A stretch of DNA of 9,977 nucleotides from CAISIP01 sp041581405 (lineage in GTDB: Bacteria; Pseudomonadota; Gammaproteobacteria; Burkholderiales; Burkholderiaceae_C): assembly GCA_041581405.1 (NCBI GenBank), contig JBFIDI010000184.1:1-9977 (forward strand), written 5' to 3'. Below the pieces are notes generated by a model. It worked only from the letters and a program-made list of their open reading frames with translations, did no database searches and had not been told where the DNA came from. A program made the position numbers and the translations under genes. This document shows, in pieces, positions 1 through 7,349 of this stretch; the stretch's first letter is position 1; every line of letters starts with the position of its first letter.

Positions 1-352
1 CGAAATTGCGCTCCAGCGCCGCAATGCTCTTGTCGCGGTTCAGCCGGGAAGCCTCGGTCTCGACCTGGGCCGAGGTGTCCACGAGGCCCAGCGCCTGCAC
101 GCGGGCGCCGTGGCGCGCCAGCAGTTCGATCGCGACGTAACCGCCCATCGAAAATCCGGCCACGACCAGCGGCGTGGCCGCCGGCAGGTCGGCGACCCGG
201 GCCCAGGCATCGTCGGCCATGGCGCCGATGCTGGACTGGGTCAGCACATCGGCCACCCGCACGTCGATGTCGTCGCCCAGGTGCGCGCGCACCGGGTCCC
301 AGATCGCGGTCGTGTTGAACATGCCGGGGATCAGCAGCAGCACGGGTTTCAT
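1..352 (-). CDS. Alpha/beta hydrolase, N-terminal part (cut by window edge)
   Basis: The first 117 residues read MKPVLLLIPGMFNTTAIW and onward. This is a typical alpha/beta-hydrolase beginning: a hydrophobic beta strand leading into an oxyanion-loop-like PGM segment. The nucleophile elbow GFSMGG is at residues 66-71, with Ser68 the predicted catalytic serine. The acid and histidine of the triad lie beyond the window. The ATG overlaps the stop of the upstream CoA-ligase gene (ATGA), so translation is probably coupled to it. The family hydrolyses esters, thioesters or lactones; the substrate cannot be told from this part. As last visible member of a catabolic operon it may cleave an ester or lactone pathway intermediate or a CoA thioester (inference). 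The fold assignment is firm; the specific function is open. Confidence 0.85.
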   Translation of the reverse strand, partial: MKPVLLLIPGMFNTTAIWDPVRAHLGDDIDVRVADVLTQSSIGAMADDAWARVADLPAATPLVVAGFSMGGYVAIELLARHGARVQALGLVDTSAQVETEASRLNRDKSIAALERNF

Positions 353-2100
353 GCGGCCGCCTTGTCGCGTTCGCCGTGCAAGGCCCGGGCCTGGATGCGC
401 AACTCGGTCTTCAGGATCTTGCCCACCGGGTTGCGCGGCATGGCCGGCAGCACCAGCAGGTGCTCCGGCAGCTTGTAGGCCGCCACGTGTTTTTCCTGGC
501 GCAGGTAGGCGACGATGTCGGCCAGCTCCAGCGAGCAGCCGTCCTGCACGACGATGCAGGCACAGACCTTCTCGCCCAGGATGGCGTCGGGCACGCCGAC
601 GATGGCCACCTCGCGGATGCCCGGGCAGGCCTGCAGCAGGCCCTCGACCTCCTCGGCGGAGATGTTCATGCCGCCGCGGATCACCAGGTCCTTGGAGCGG
701 CCCGCGTAACGGTAGAACTGCCTGCGATCGCCGGCGATCTCGAACAGGTCTCCGGTCTTGTAATAACCTTGCTCGTCGAACGCACGCGCGCTGAGTTCGG
801 GCGCGTTGTAGTAGCCGCTGAAGATGGTCGGCCCGGTGAAGCGCAGTTCGCCGACATGGCCGGTCTCGTCGATGTCCCGGCCGGTCTCCAGGTCGACCAG
901 CCGGGTGCGCACCTTGCGCGTGGTCGACACCGACCAGTCGAAACCCTTGACGCCGGCGCGCGGGAAAAACGTGGCACGCTCGCCCGGATCGGGCAGGTCG
1001 ATGTGGTTGCCGGCCAGCGCCGCACCTTCGTTGGAGCCGAAGTAGTTGATGATCTCCACGCCGAACCGCTCCTTGAAGCCGCGCACCATCCATTCGCTCA
1101 GCGGCGCCGAGCCGGAGCCGATGCGCGACAGCCGCTGGAAGTCGATGCCTTCGAGCAGGGCCGTGTTCTGCAGCAGCATGTTGAGCACTGCCGGCGGCGC
1201 GACGGTGTAGTCGATGTGTTCGTCCCGGATCTGCTGCAGGAACACCGGCAACGAGAACGGCTGGTGCTGCACCACGGTGCCGCCGACGACCAGCCAGGCG
1301 GCGATGGCGGTCGAGATGCCGGCCATGTTGACCAGCGGGAACGGATTGAGCAGCCGCGCGTGCGGGCCGATCTGGCCCGCGTCGATGATGGACGGCGCCA
1401 CCACCAGCCATTCGTTGTGGCTGCGCGGCACGCCCTTGGGGCGGGCCTCGGTGCCCGAGGTCCAGCAGATCGTGAACACGTCGTTGGCGGTCACGGCGGA
1501 GTCCGCCTCGGCCTGCCGCAGGCGCTCGCGGTCGGAGTCGGTGATCGCATCGGCGGTATGCCGGCCGATGTCGATGCCGTCGGCGCCCACGCCATCGCCC
1601 CAGGCCAGGATCACGCGCAGCCTCGCGTGGCGCTCGCGCATGGCGCCGAACATCGCGGCCGCGGCGTGGCCCGCGTCCGGCTTGCCGATGCGGGTGAAGG
1701 TCACGACGGCGGCGGCCTGCGTGTGCGCGAGGATGTGATCGAGTTCGTTCTCGCGGTACTGCACCGGCACCGGCGTGACCACGATGCCCAGCCGTGCGCA
1801 CGACAGGTAGACGACGTATTGCTCGACGCCGTTGGGCAGTTGCATCAAGAGCCGCTCGTCGCGGCGCACGCCGGCATCGATCAACAGGCGGCAGAAACGG
1901 TCCACCGCGTCGGCCAGTTGTGCCCATGTCAGGCGCCGGGGCTCGCCGTGCGCGAAATCGGCGCGGTTGGCGGCGTCGACGACGGCCTCGGCGTCGGGGC
2001 GCTGGTTCACGTGTTGCTCGAACAGGTTCCACAGCGTGGTGGTGCCCCACCAGCCGCGCCGGGTGTATTCGTCGATCTTGGCTTGCGGTATCAGGATCAT
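349..2100 (-). CDS. Class I adenylate-forming acyl/aryl-CoA ligase
   Basis: This 583-residue protein is of normal length for the ANL superfamily. Members activate a carboxylic acid with ATP to an acyl-AMP and then form the CoA thioester. Visible core motifs, in order, are the P-loop WTSGTEARPKG (213-223), YFGSNEGA (353-360), YKTGDL (447-452), the hinge YAGRSKDLVIRGG (465-477) and NPVGKILKTEL (557-567), in which Lys561 is the predicted catalytic lysine. The N-terminus (MILIPQAKIDEYTRRGWWG) recalls cyclohexanecarboxylate- and benzoate-type CoA ligases more than long-chain fatty acyl-CoA synthetases, but this is an impression from memory. Its ATG lies 3 nt after the TAG of oxygenase B, behind only a weak GGAAA, so translation is probably coupled. 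In this operon it likely activates the acid made by the aldehyde dehydrogenase (inference). Family assignment is very secure; the substrate is not. Confidence 0.93.
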   Translation of the reverse strand: MILIPQAKIDEYTRRGWWGTTTLWNLFEQHVNQRPDAEAVVDAANRADFAHGEPRRLTWAQLADAVDRFCRLLIDAGVRRDERLLMQLPNGVEQYVVYLSCARLGIVVTPVPVQYRENELDHILAHTQAAAVVTFTRIGKPDAGHAAAAMFGAMRERHARLRVILAWGDGVGADGIDIGRHTADAITDSDRERLRQAEADSAVTANDVFTICWTSGTEARPKGVPRSHNEWLVVAPSIIDAGQIGPHARLLNPFPLVNMAGISTAIAAWLVVGGTVVQHQPFSLPVFLQQIRDEHIDYTVAPPAVLNMLLQNTALLEGIDFQRLSRIGSGSAPLSEWMVRGFKERFGVEIINYFGSNEGAALAGNHIDLPDPGERATFFPRAGVKGFDWSVSTTRKVRTRLVDLETGRDIDETGHVGELRFTGPTIFSGYYNAPELSARAFDEQGYYKTGDLFEIAGDRRQFYRYAGRSKDLVIRGGMNISAEEVEGLLQACPGIREVAIVGVPDAILGEKVCACIVVQDGCSLELADIVAYLRQEKHVAAYKLPEHLLVLPAMPRNPVGKILKTELRIQARALHGERDKAAA

Positions 2101-2103
2101 GGT

Positions 2104-3546
2104 CTATTTCCAGCGGTCGAGGGTTTGCTGGCTCACGAAGCTGCCGTGGAAGCCGTGCGGAATGCGGCGCGGCATCAGGATGCGCGCGATCGGACCCTGC
2201 GCCAGGCGCGCATCCTTGCAGTCGAACACCTGGATCTCCGAGCGTTTGTCCACCGGATTCCAGACCGGCATCACCAGGTAACCGTCGTCTTCGCCGGTGC
2301 TGTTGTCGCGCGGTGCAAAGCCGGGTTCGTTGTAGAAATACTGCGGGCCGGCGCTGAAGGCGACGTAACCGCCGGTGCCCAGGTCGTACTTGACCAGGCC
2401 GGGGAAACGCGGCTCCTCGCGTCCGCCCTGCGGGAACACGATGTTGTACGAATAGCGGTTCTTGCGTCCCTGGTAGGCGCTGTTGATGACCGGGAACTCG
2501 CTGTTGAGCACGTCGTCGATGATGCGTTCGGTCGTGGTCCCGGTGCGCAGGTCGAAACGCCATTCGTAGAGCAGGAAGTCGCGCTGGCGCTGGTTGATGG
2601 TGCGCTCCAGGCGCCGGCTGTCGATGTGTCCGTCCGCGGTCTCGTGCACCCGGTACGGCGTGCCGACCATGACGATGGTCTGGCCTTCTTCCCAGGCATT
2701 GACCACGTGCAGCATGTAGGTCGGCTTGGCCTCGAACCAGCGGATGTCATCGGCCGTGCCGTGGCGCGGCACGATGGCGAAACGCGACGGCTGGTCGGCG
2801 TGGAAACGCACCTTGTAACGGCCGGCCTGCAGCGCCTCGGCGTCGGGCCACAGCGGAAAGTCGTGCAGGATGCTGTAGTTCGGCGTGATCGCCATGTCGT
2901 GCGGCAGCCGCGGCCCGGCCAGCGGAATCTCGATCTTGGTCCGGAGGCGGCGATCCGGCCCGATGACGCCGTATTCCATGTAGGGCGCGGTCAGGCTGTA
3001 GTCGAAGAACATCAGCTCGCCGGTATGCGCGTCGGGGCGCGAGTGGGCCGAGATCTTGGTGTAGGCGCCGCCGTAGTCGGCCGTGCCCAGGGTCTCCAGC
3101 GTGTCCGGGTCCAGCGCATACGGCATGCCGGAGCGGTACCACATCGCGATCAGCTGGCCGGCGTGGTACTTGACGTCGGTATTGGCGGTGTTCTTCAGCG
3201 GCTGGTCCGGGCGGTCGGCGCGCATCGGCTCCTTGAGCCCTTTCCACAACGCGTGTCCCGCCGCGCGTTCCTCCTGCAGGCCGGCGGTCTGCACGAATCG
3301 GTTGCGGTAGCGGACCTTGCCATCGGTGAACCGCACGGCATGCAACATGCCGTCGCCGTCGTAGGCGTGGTAACGCCAGTCGGGCGGGTAGAAGGCATTG
3401 GGCCCGTTGCGCACGTACAGGCCGTTGAGGTCCCGGGGCACTTCGCCCAGCACCTGCATGTCGTCGAACACCGACTCGTCCAGCACCGGGGCGTTGTTGC
3501 CGTCCAGCGCGGGGATGTCGTGTACCGGAAGCTCGTCGCGTCGCAT
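2104..3546 (-). CDS. Carotenoid-oxygenase-family Fe(II) dioxygenase, paralogue B
   Basis: This 480-residue protein is of the RPE65/carotenoid cleavage oxygenase family, whose bacterial members cleave a C=C bond of carotenoids, stilbenes or phenylpropenes to give carbonyl products. The four iron-ligand histidines are all visible: His168 (SAHSRPD), His216 (LPHDMAIT), His280 (YMLHVVNAWEE) and His467 (PHGFHGSF). Other family signatures are LNGLYVRNGPN (40-50), the DGDGMLHAV segment (63-71) and ANTDVKYHAG (121-130). The length matches lignostilbene dioxygenases and isoeugenol monooxygenase. Aligned from memory to LsdA/NOV1, the phenol-binding Tyr101 and Lys134 correspond to Leu104 and Trp136 here. 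No signal peptide is seen, so it is probably cytoplasmic. The ATG at 3546 follows a GGGAGA ribosome site. It is a tandem paralogue of the gene directly upstream. Family very sure; alkene substrate unknown. Confidence 0.95.
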   Translation of the reverse strand: MRRDELPVHDIPALDGNNAPVLDESVFDDMQVLGEVPRDLNGLYVRNGPNAFYPPDWRYHAYDGDGMLHAVRFTDGKVRYRNRFVQTAGLQEERAAGHALWKGLKEPMRADRPDQPLKNTANTDVKYHAGQLIAMWYRSGMPYALDPDTLETLGTADYGGAYTKISAHSRPDAHTGELMFFDYSLTAPYMEYGVIGPDRRLRTKIEIPLAGPRLPHDMAITPNYSILHDFPLWPDAEALQAGRYKVRFHADQPSRFAIVPRHGTADDIRWFEAKPTYMLHVVNAWEEGQTIVMVGTPYRVHETADGHIDSRRLERTINQRQRDFLLYEWRFDLRTGTTTERIIDDVLNSEFPVINSAYQGRKNRYSYNIVFPQGGREEPRFPGLVKYDLGTGGYVAFSAGPQYFYNEPGFAPRDNSTGEDDGYLVMPVWNPVDKRSEIQVFDCKDARLAQGPIARILMPRRIPHGFHGSFVSQQTLDRWK

Positions 3547-3564
3547 GTCGTTGTCTCCCGCGGG

Positions 3565-5028
3565 TCAATAACCGCGCGCCAGCCGCTCGCCGCTGACCCA
3601 GGTCGCGTGGAAGCCGTTGGGCACGCGTTGCGGCAGGCGGATCTTGCAGACCGGCCCGCGCGCGATGTCGTGCGCGTCGAAGACAGTCAGGAACGACGCC
3701 TGCTGCGCGCCGTCCCACATGAATCCGACCAGGTAGCCGTCGTCCTCGTTCTTCCAGTGGTCCTTGGGTGCGAACGGCGCCTCGCTGAACCATTTGCCGG
3801 TGCCGGCGTGCCAGGTGGTGCAGCTGTCCCGCTCCAGGTCGTAACGCACCAGGCCGCAGAAGCGCGGGTCTTCGGCGCGGTTGAGCCGGCCCATCAGCAC
3901 GTTCCAGGAGTAACGGGTCTTGTGCCCCTGCATCCACGAGTTGATGACCGGAAATTCCTGGTTGATGATGTCGTCGATGACGCGCTCGCGGGTCTGCCCG
4001 GTGCGCAGGTTGAAGCGCCACTCCTTGAAGATGAAGTCGTGCTCCAGATTGGCCAGCATCTTCGGGAAACGATCGACGTCGACCTTGCCGCGCAGGTCGG
4101 TCGGCAACCGGAACGGCGTGCCGGTCATGACGATCTCGATGCCGCCGTGCCCGTCGTCCTCTTCCCAGGCGTTGGAGACGTGGTACATGTAGGTCGGCTC
4201 GGCCTCGAACCAGCGGATCTGCTCGGGTGTACCGTGGCGCGGCACGACCGCGAAACGCGACGGCAGCGTGTGGTGGAAACGCAGCTTGTGGCGGCCGGCG
4301 GCGAACGCGTCCATGTCGTAGAACAGCGGCAGGTCGTGCAGGATGCTGTAGTTCGGCGTGATCGCCATGTCGTGCGGCAGGCGCGGGCCGGGCAGTTGCA
4401 CCGGCATGAAGGTCTTGAGAGCCCCGTGGCGGTCCATCACGCCGTAGTGCATGTACGGCGACTCCTTGCCGTAGGCGAAGAACAGGAATTCGCCGGTGCG
4501 TTCGTCGACCTTGGAGTGGGCCGAGATCGGCAGGCCCTGCAGCCGCGGGTCCATGTCGAGCTTGCCGATCGTCGACAGGTCGTCGGGCCGGCACCGGTAG
4601 ACCGCGCCGCCCAGGTACCACATCGACACCAGCGTGCCGGCATAGAACTTGACGTCGGTGTTCGAGGTGTCCTTGAGCGGCATGCCGGGCCGGTCCTTGC
4701 GCGGCGGATCCTTGATGCCTTGCCACAAGGCGCTGCCGGCGGCCAGCTCTTCCTTCAGCCCATCCGTCATGACCCAGCGGTTCTGGTACTGGGCCCGCCC
4801 GCCTTCTAAGCGCACCGCATGCAACATGCCGTCGCCGTCGAACCAGTGGTAACGCCCGGCCGCCTCGAACCTGCGGTTCGGACCGTTGCGCACATAGATG
4901 CCGGTGAGATCCTTCGGAATCTCGCCTTCGATGTCGGTCAGGTCGACGGTCATCTCGCTGGCCACCGGCGCGAAGCCTCCGGTCAGGACGGGGATGTCGT
5001 CCAATGCGTGCGTGTCATGGGCGCCCAT
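3565..5028 (-). CDS. Carotenoid-oxygenase-family Fe(II) dioxygenase, paralogue A
   Basis: This 487-residue protein belongs to the same alkene-cleaving non-heme iron family as the next gene. The metal-binding histidines are His171 (SAHSKVD), His219 (LPHDMAIT), His283 (YMYHVSNAWEE) and His474 (PNGFHATW). Further signatures are LTGIYVRNGPN (41-51), FDGDGMLHAV (63-72) and NTDVKFYAG (123-131). The positions equivalent to the LsdA phenol clamp are Ile105 and Trp137 (alignment from memory). The ATG at 5028 has a strong AAGGAGAG site that overlaps the TGA of the aldehyde dehydrogenase 14 nt upstream, indicating coupled translation. Compared with B it carries a longer loop after the third histidine (DDGHGGIE, 291-298) and differs in the barrel mouth segments, so the two may have different substrates or cleave different positions. 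A heterodimer is possible but not shown. There are no export signals. Confidence 0.95.
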   Translation of the reverse strand: MGAHDTHALDDIPVLTGGFAPVASEMTVDLTDIEGEIPKDLTGIYVRNGPNRRFEAAGRYHWFDGDGMLHAVRLEGGRAQYQNRWVMTDGLKEELAAGSALWQGIKDPPRKDRPGMPLKDTSNTDVKFYAGTLVSMWYLGGAVYRCRPDDLSTIGKLDMDPRLQGLPISAHSKVDERTGEFLFFAYGKESPYMHYGVMDRHGALKTFMPVQLPGPRLPHDMAITPNYSILHDLPLFYDMDAFAAGRHKLRFHHTLPSRFAVVPRHGTPEQIRWFEAEPTYMYHVSNAWEEDDGHGGIEIVMTGTPFRLPTDLRGKVDVDRFPKMLANLEHDFIFKEWRFNLRTGQTRERVIDDIINQEFPVINSWMQGHKTRYSWNVLMGRLNRAEDPRFCGLVRYDLERDSCTTWHAGTGKWFSEAPFAPKDHWKNEDDGYLVGFMWDGAQQASFLTVFDAHDIARGPVCKIRLPQRVPNGFHATWVSGERLARGY

Positions 5029-5042
5029 GGTGCTGCTCTCCT

Positions 5043-6770
5043 TCAGGATGCGGTGGATGTGGCCTGCGTCGCCCGGACCGGCCGGCGCGACTGGCTGATG
5101 CAGAAGCGGCTGGCCACGAAGGCCAGGTTGGTCAGCGACGCATTGCCGGCCGGGTTCAGGCCGGTGACGTGGTAGTCGCTGTATGCGGCGGCGAAGTTCA
5201 GCGGCATCGCGCCGGTCAGGTTGATGGTCAGCTGGGCGCCGGCACGGGCATATGCGGTCTCGGCCCGGGCGATGAAGTCCTCGTCGGTCGAATACAGGAA
5301 TGCGGTCAGGCCGCCGAACTGCGCCACGTCGCGCGTGGCCTGGGCCAGCGCGTCGGCCGCGTCGCCGCAGCGGATCACGAAGCTGATCGGGCCGAATCGT
5401 TCGGCGCCGTAGAGGTCGCGTTCACCGGTGCCCACCTGCAGCATCAACGGCGTGCAGGTGCGCGCGTCGGGGAACTCCGGATGCACGTAGGCCCGGGGCT
5501 CGAGCAGCACGGTGCCGCGCGTGGCGCCATCGTCGCGCAGCTGGCGCACCAGGGCCAGCGTCTGGTCGGACTGGATTGTGGCCAGGATCATGGCCGCCTT
5601 CTTCGGCGCGGCGGCGAGTGCGGCAACGGCCTCGGCCAGGCGGCGGCCGACCTCGTCCAGCGGCACCAGGCCGCCGGGCGTGCGCACGCCGCCTGCGGGG
5701 ATGTAGATGTTCTGCGGGCTGGTGCACATCTGCGCGCTGAACATGCACATCGTCGTGGCCAGGCTGCGCAGCACCGCGTCCAGGTCGTCGGCCGACTCCA
5801 GCACCACGGTGTTGCAGCCGGCGGTCTCGGTGAAGGCCAGCGCCGGGTAGGCATTGCGTTCCACCCACTGGCCGAATGCCACGCTGCCGGTGAAATCGAC
5901 GATGGCGGTCTTCGGGTGTTGCACCAGTACCTTGCCGATGGGTTGCTCGACCGTGTCCAGGGCCATCGTGACCAGGTTCGGGTCGAAGCCGGCGGCCGCG
6001 ATCACCTGGCGGAACACCCGCACCGAGATCGCCATCGGCAGGATGGTTGCCGGGTGCGGCTTGACGATGACCGCGTTGCCGGTCGCCAGACTGGCCATCA
6101 TCGACGGCCAGGCGTTCCAGGTCGGGAAGCTGGCGCAGGCGAAACACACGGCCACGCCGCGCGGCACCAGCCGGTAGTGCTTGTCCAGCGCGATGTGCGA
6201 GGGACCGAACTGGCGCTCCCAGCGCCCGTGCGGCGTCACGGCCCGCTGCGCCTGGTGCGCGAACACCAGCGCCTCGATGGCCCGATCGAGCGCGTTCACG
6301 CCCGAGCCCGCATAGGCCATGTTGAAGCTCTGGCCGGCGGTGTGCATCACCGCCTGCGTCATCTCGAACAGATGGTCGCGGTACAACACCTCGACCACCT
6401 CCATCAACACGCCGATGCGTTCCTGTACCGTGGCCTGCGACCAGCGGTCGATCGCGTGCCCGGCGGCGTCGAACAGGGCGTCGACATCCGAGTGGGGATA
6501 AGCGATGCCCAGCGGCTTGCAGGTATAGGGCGAGATCTCGGCGCCCAGCACGCCGGTGATGCCGGGTTGCTCGAGCACGAAGTGCCGGGCCTGTTCGCCG
6601 CCCAGGTGGGCCTGGAACGCCGCCAGCCCGGCCGCCTGGGCCTGCGGCGCATCGGGGTACTGGCCGGGCGTCTCGGGGAACGGACTCCAGCAGTTGCGCT
6701 CCACGCACGCCAGCTGGGCCTGCTGGAAACGGGCGCGGTGCTGTTCGAACCAATCCTGGGCGATCGACAT
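5043..6770 (-). CDS. paaN: PaaN-type aldehyde dehydrogenase
   Basis: This 575-residue enzyme is of the aldehyde dehydrogenase superfamily, closest to the phenylacetate-degradation protein PaaN group (about 550 residues, longer than ordinary ALDHs through an N-terminal extension). Visible elements are the cofactor segment SFPTWNAWP (214-222), LATGNAVIVKPHP (228-240, Lys237 aligning with the classic NAD-site lysine), the FTGS turn (293-296), general-base Glu315 (FTETAG) and nucleophile Cys349 (SAQMCTSPQ). The 34-residue Glu-Cys spacing is that of active ALDHs. Substitution of the classic PWN asparagine by Ser214 appears normal for PaaN, from memory. The open frame runs upstream to 7196, but the true start is ATG 6770: it has a GGAG site, and the MSIAQDWF beginning avoids overlap with the lipocalin gene. 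No other paa genes are visible, so it probably oxidises an aldehyde released by the oxygenases (inference). Confidence 0.92.
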   Translation of the reverse strand: MSIAQDWFEQHRARFQQAQLACVERNCWSPFPETPGQYPDAPQAQAAGLAAFQAHLGGEQARHFVLEQPGITGVLGAEISPYTCKPLGIAYPHSDVDALFDAAGHAIDRWSQATVQERIGVLMEVVEVLYRDHLFEMTQAVMHTAGQSFNMAYAGSGVNALDRAIEALVFAHQAQRAVTPHGRWERQFGPSHIALDKHYRLVPRGVAVCFACASFPTWNAWPSMMASLATGNAVIVKPHPATILPMAISVRVFRQVIAAAGFDPNLVTMALDTVEQPIGKVLVQHPKTAIVDFTGSVAFGQWVERNAYPALAFTETAGCNTVVLESADDLDAVLRSLATTMCMFSAQMCTSPQNIYIPAGGVRTPGGLVPLDEVGRRLAEAVAALAAAPKKAAMILATIQSDQTLALVRQLRDDGATRGTVLLEPRAYVHPEFPDARTCTPLMLQVGTGERDLYGAERFGPISFVIRCGDAADALAQATRDVAQFGGLTAFLYSTDEDFIARAETAYARAGAQLTINLTGAMPLNFAAAYSDYHVTGLNPAGNASLTNLAFVASRFCISQSRRPVRATQATSTAS

Positions 6771-6790
6771 GGTGTGTTCTCCGTGAGGGG

Positions 6791-7249
6791 TCAGCGGCGC
6801 CAGACCAGGCGGTGGTGGCGTGCGATATCGGTGCCGGGCACGGTGTCGGAGGCCGACAACGTCAGGCTGCCGTCGGCGCCGAACGTCATGTCGCGAACCT
6901 GCTCGGTGCCGACGAAATTGGGATTGAGCGCATGGGTGACCCGGTGCACCACCTGCTGGCGGCCCGGTTCGCCCCGCACGCTGTAGGGCCCGGCGTACTG
7001 GAAATAACTCTCGAATGCGGCCAGCCGCTCGGCCTGCGGCGCGCTGCGCACGCTGTCGCTGGACAGCCGCGGCCGCCCGGCGCGGGCGATGCAGGCACTC
7101 ATGGTGCCGTCGGCGGTATAGGTGATCAGCCCGGTCGCGTCGGCGCCGAACGGCAGGGTGGTGGGGCGGCCGTCGCCGTAGCGGATGTCCCAGCACACCA
7201 GGTGCCAGGTTCCGAGCAAGGCATGGCCCGCACTGCTGTCGGCAGTCAT
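6791..7249 (-). CDS. Lipocalin-like domain protein (Lipocalin_5 type)
   Basis: This 152-residue single-domain protein matches the lipocalin-like family PF13924 as I remember it: LLGTWHLVCW (11-20), PFGADATGLITYTADGTMS (33-51), RP (59-60), YFQYAGPYSV (82-91), HALNPNFVGTEQVRDMTF (106-123) and the closing RLVW strand (147-150). There is no signal peptide, so unlike secreted lipocalins it is probably cytoplasmic. Family members are small beta-barrels often found next to catabolic or biosynthetic enzymes, and some may bind or isomerise hydrophobic small molecules; no general reaction is established. It is the first gene of the operon, with a strong AAAGGAG ribosome site 9 nt before the ATG and the promoter/repeat region directly upstream. 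It may carry or transform the apolar substrate, product or aldehyde (inference). The family call is good; the role is open. Confidence 0.85.
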   Translation of the reverse strand: MTADSSAGHALLGTWHLVCWDIRYGDGRPTTLPFGADATGLITYTADGTMSACIARAGRPRLSSDSVRSAPQAERLAAFESYFQYAGPYSVRGEPGRQQVVHRVTHALNPNFVGTEQVRDMTFGADGSLTLSASDTVPGTDIARHHRLVWRR

Positions 7250-7262
7250 CGTTGCTGTCTCC

Positions 7263-7291
7263 TTTAACTTTCTTAGTTGAACTTATCTTAG
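7263..7291. repeat. Tandem 14/15-bp direct repeat, probable operator
   Basis: TTTAACTTTCTTAG (7263-7276) is followed without a gap by TTGAACTTATCTTAG (7277-7291). The copies differ by one substitution and one inserted A. The junction also forms an imperfect palindrome TTAGTTGAACTTA (7273-7285). The pair covers the predicted -10 and start of the minus-strand operon and reaches its ribosome-binding site, a position suited to repression. A MarR- or TetR-type regulator is plausible, but no regulator gene lies in the window. Confidence 0.5.
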
Positions 7292-7313
7292 GTCAATGTT
7301 TTCAGCCACGCAA
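7285..7313 (-). promoter_or_regulatory. Predicted promoter of the catabolic operon
   Basis: On the minus strand TTGCGT (7313-7308), a 17-nt spacer and TAAGAT (7290-7285) resemble a sigma-70 promoter, with 3/6 and 4/6 matches to consensus. A start near 7278 would give a leader of about 28 nt ending in the AAAGGAG site of the lipocalin gene. This is a pattern match only. The local AT-richness in a GC-rich window supports some promoter being here. Confidence 0.4.
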
Positions 7314-7349
7314 GTGCTAGATGTCCGATGCAAGCCCGACAATGTCACC

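Noticed and set aside
2747..4726. A 659-codon minus-strand frame spanning the junction of the two oxygenase genes
   Set aside because: It is a shifted frame of the same strand, rich in Arg, Ala, Gly and Pro, and it overlaps two well-supported genes. It is not a fusion or frameshifted gene.
376..4809. A 1477-codon open frame on the plus strand opposite the ligase and both oxygenases
   Set aside because: It is antisense to three genes with full sets of family motifs. Long antisense frames are expected in GC-rich coding DNA, and its translation is a biased Arg/His/Val/Ala mixture with no recognisable domain.
5004..6986. A 660-codon plus-strand frame opposite the aldehyde dehydrogenase
   Set aside because: It is antisense to a complete ALDH with catalytic residues and has no domain of its own.
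6771..7196. N-terminal extension of the PaaN frame up to 7196
   Set aside because: The added part overlaps the lipocalin gene in another frame and is low-complexity Arg/Ala. The ATG at 6770 has a ribosome site and the expected PaaN beginning.
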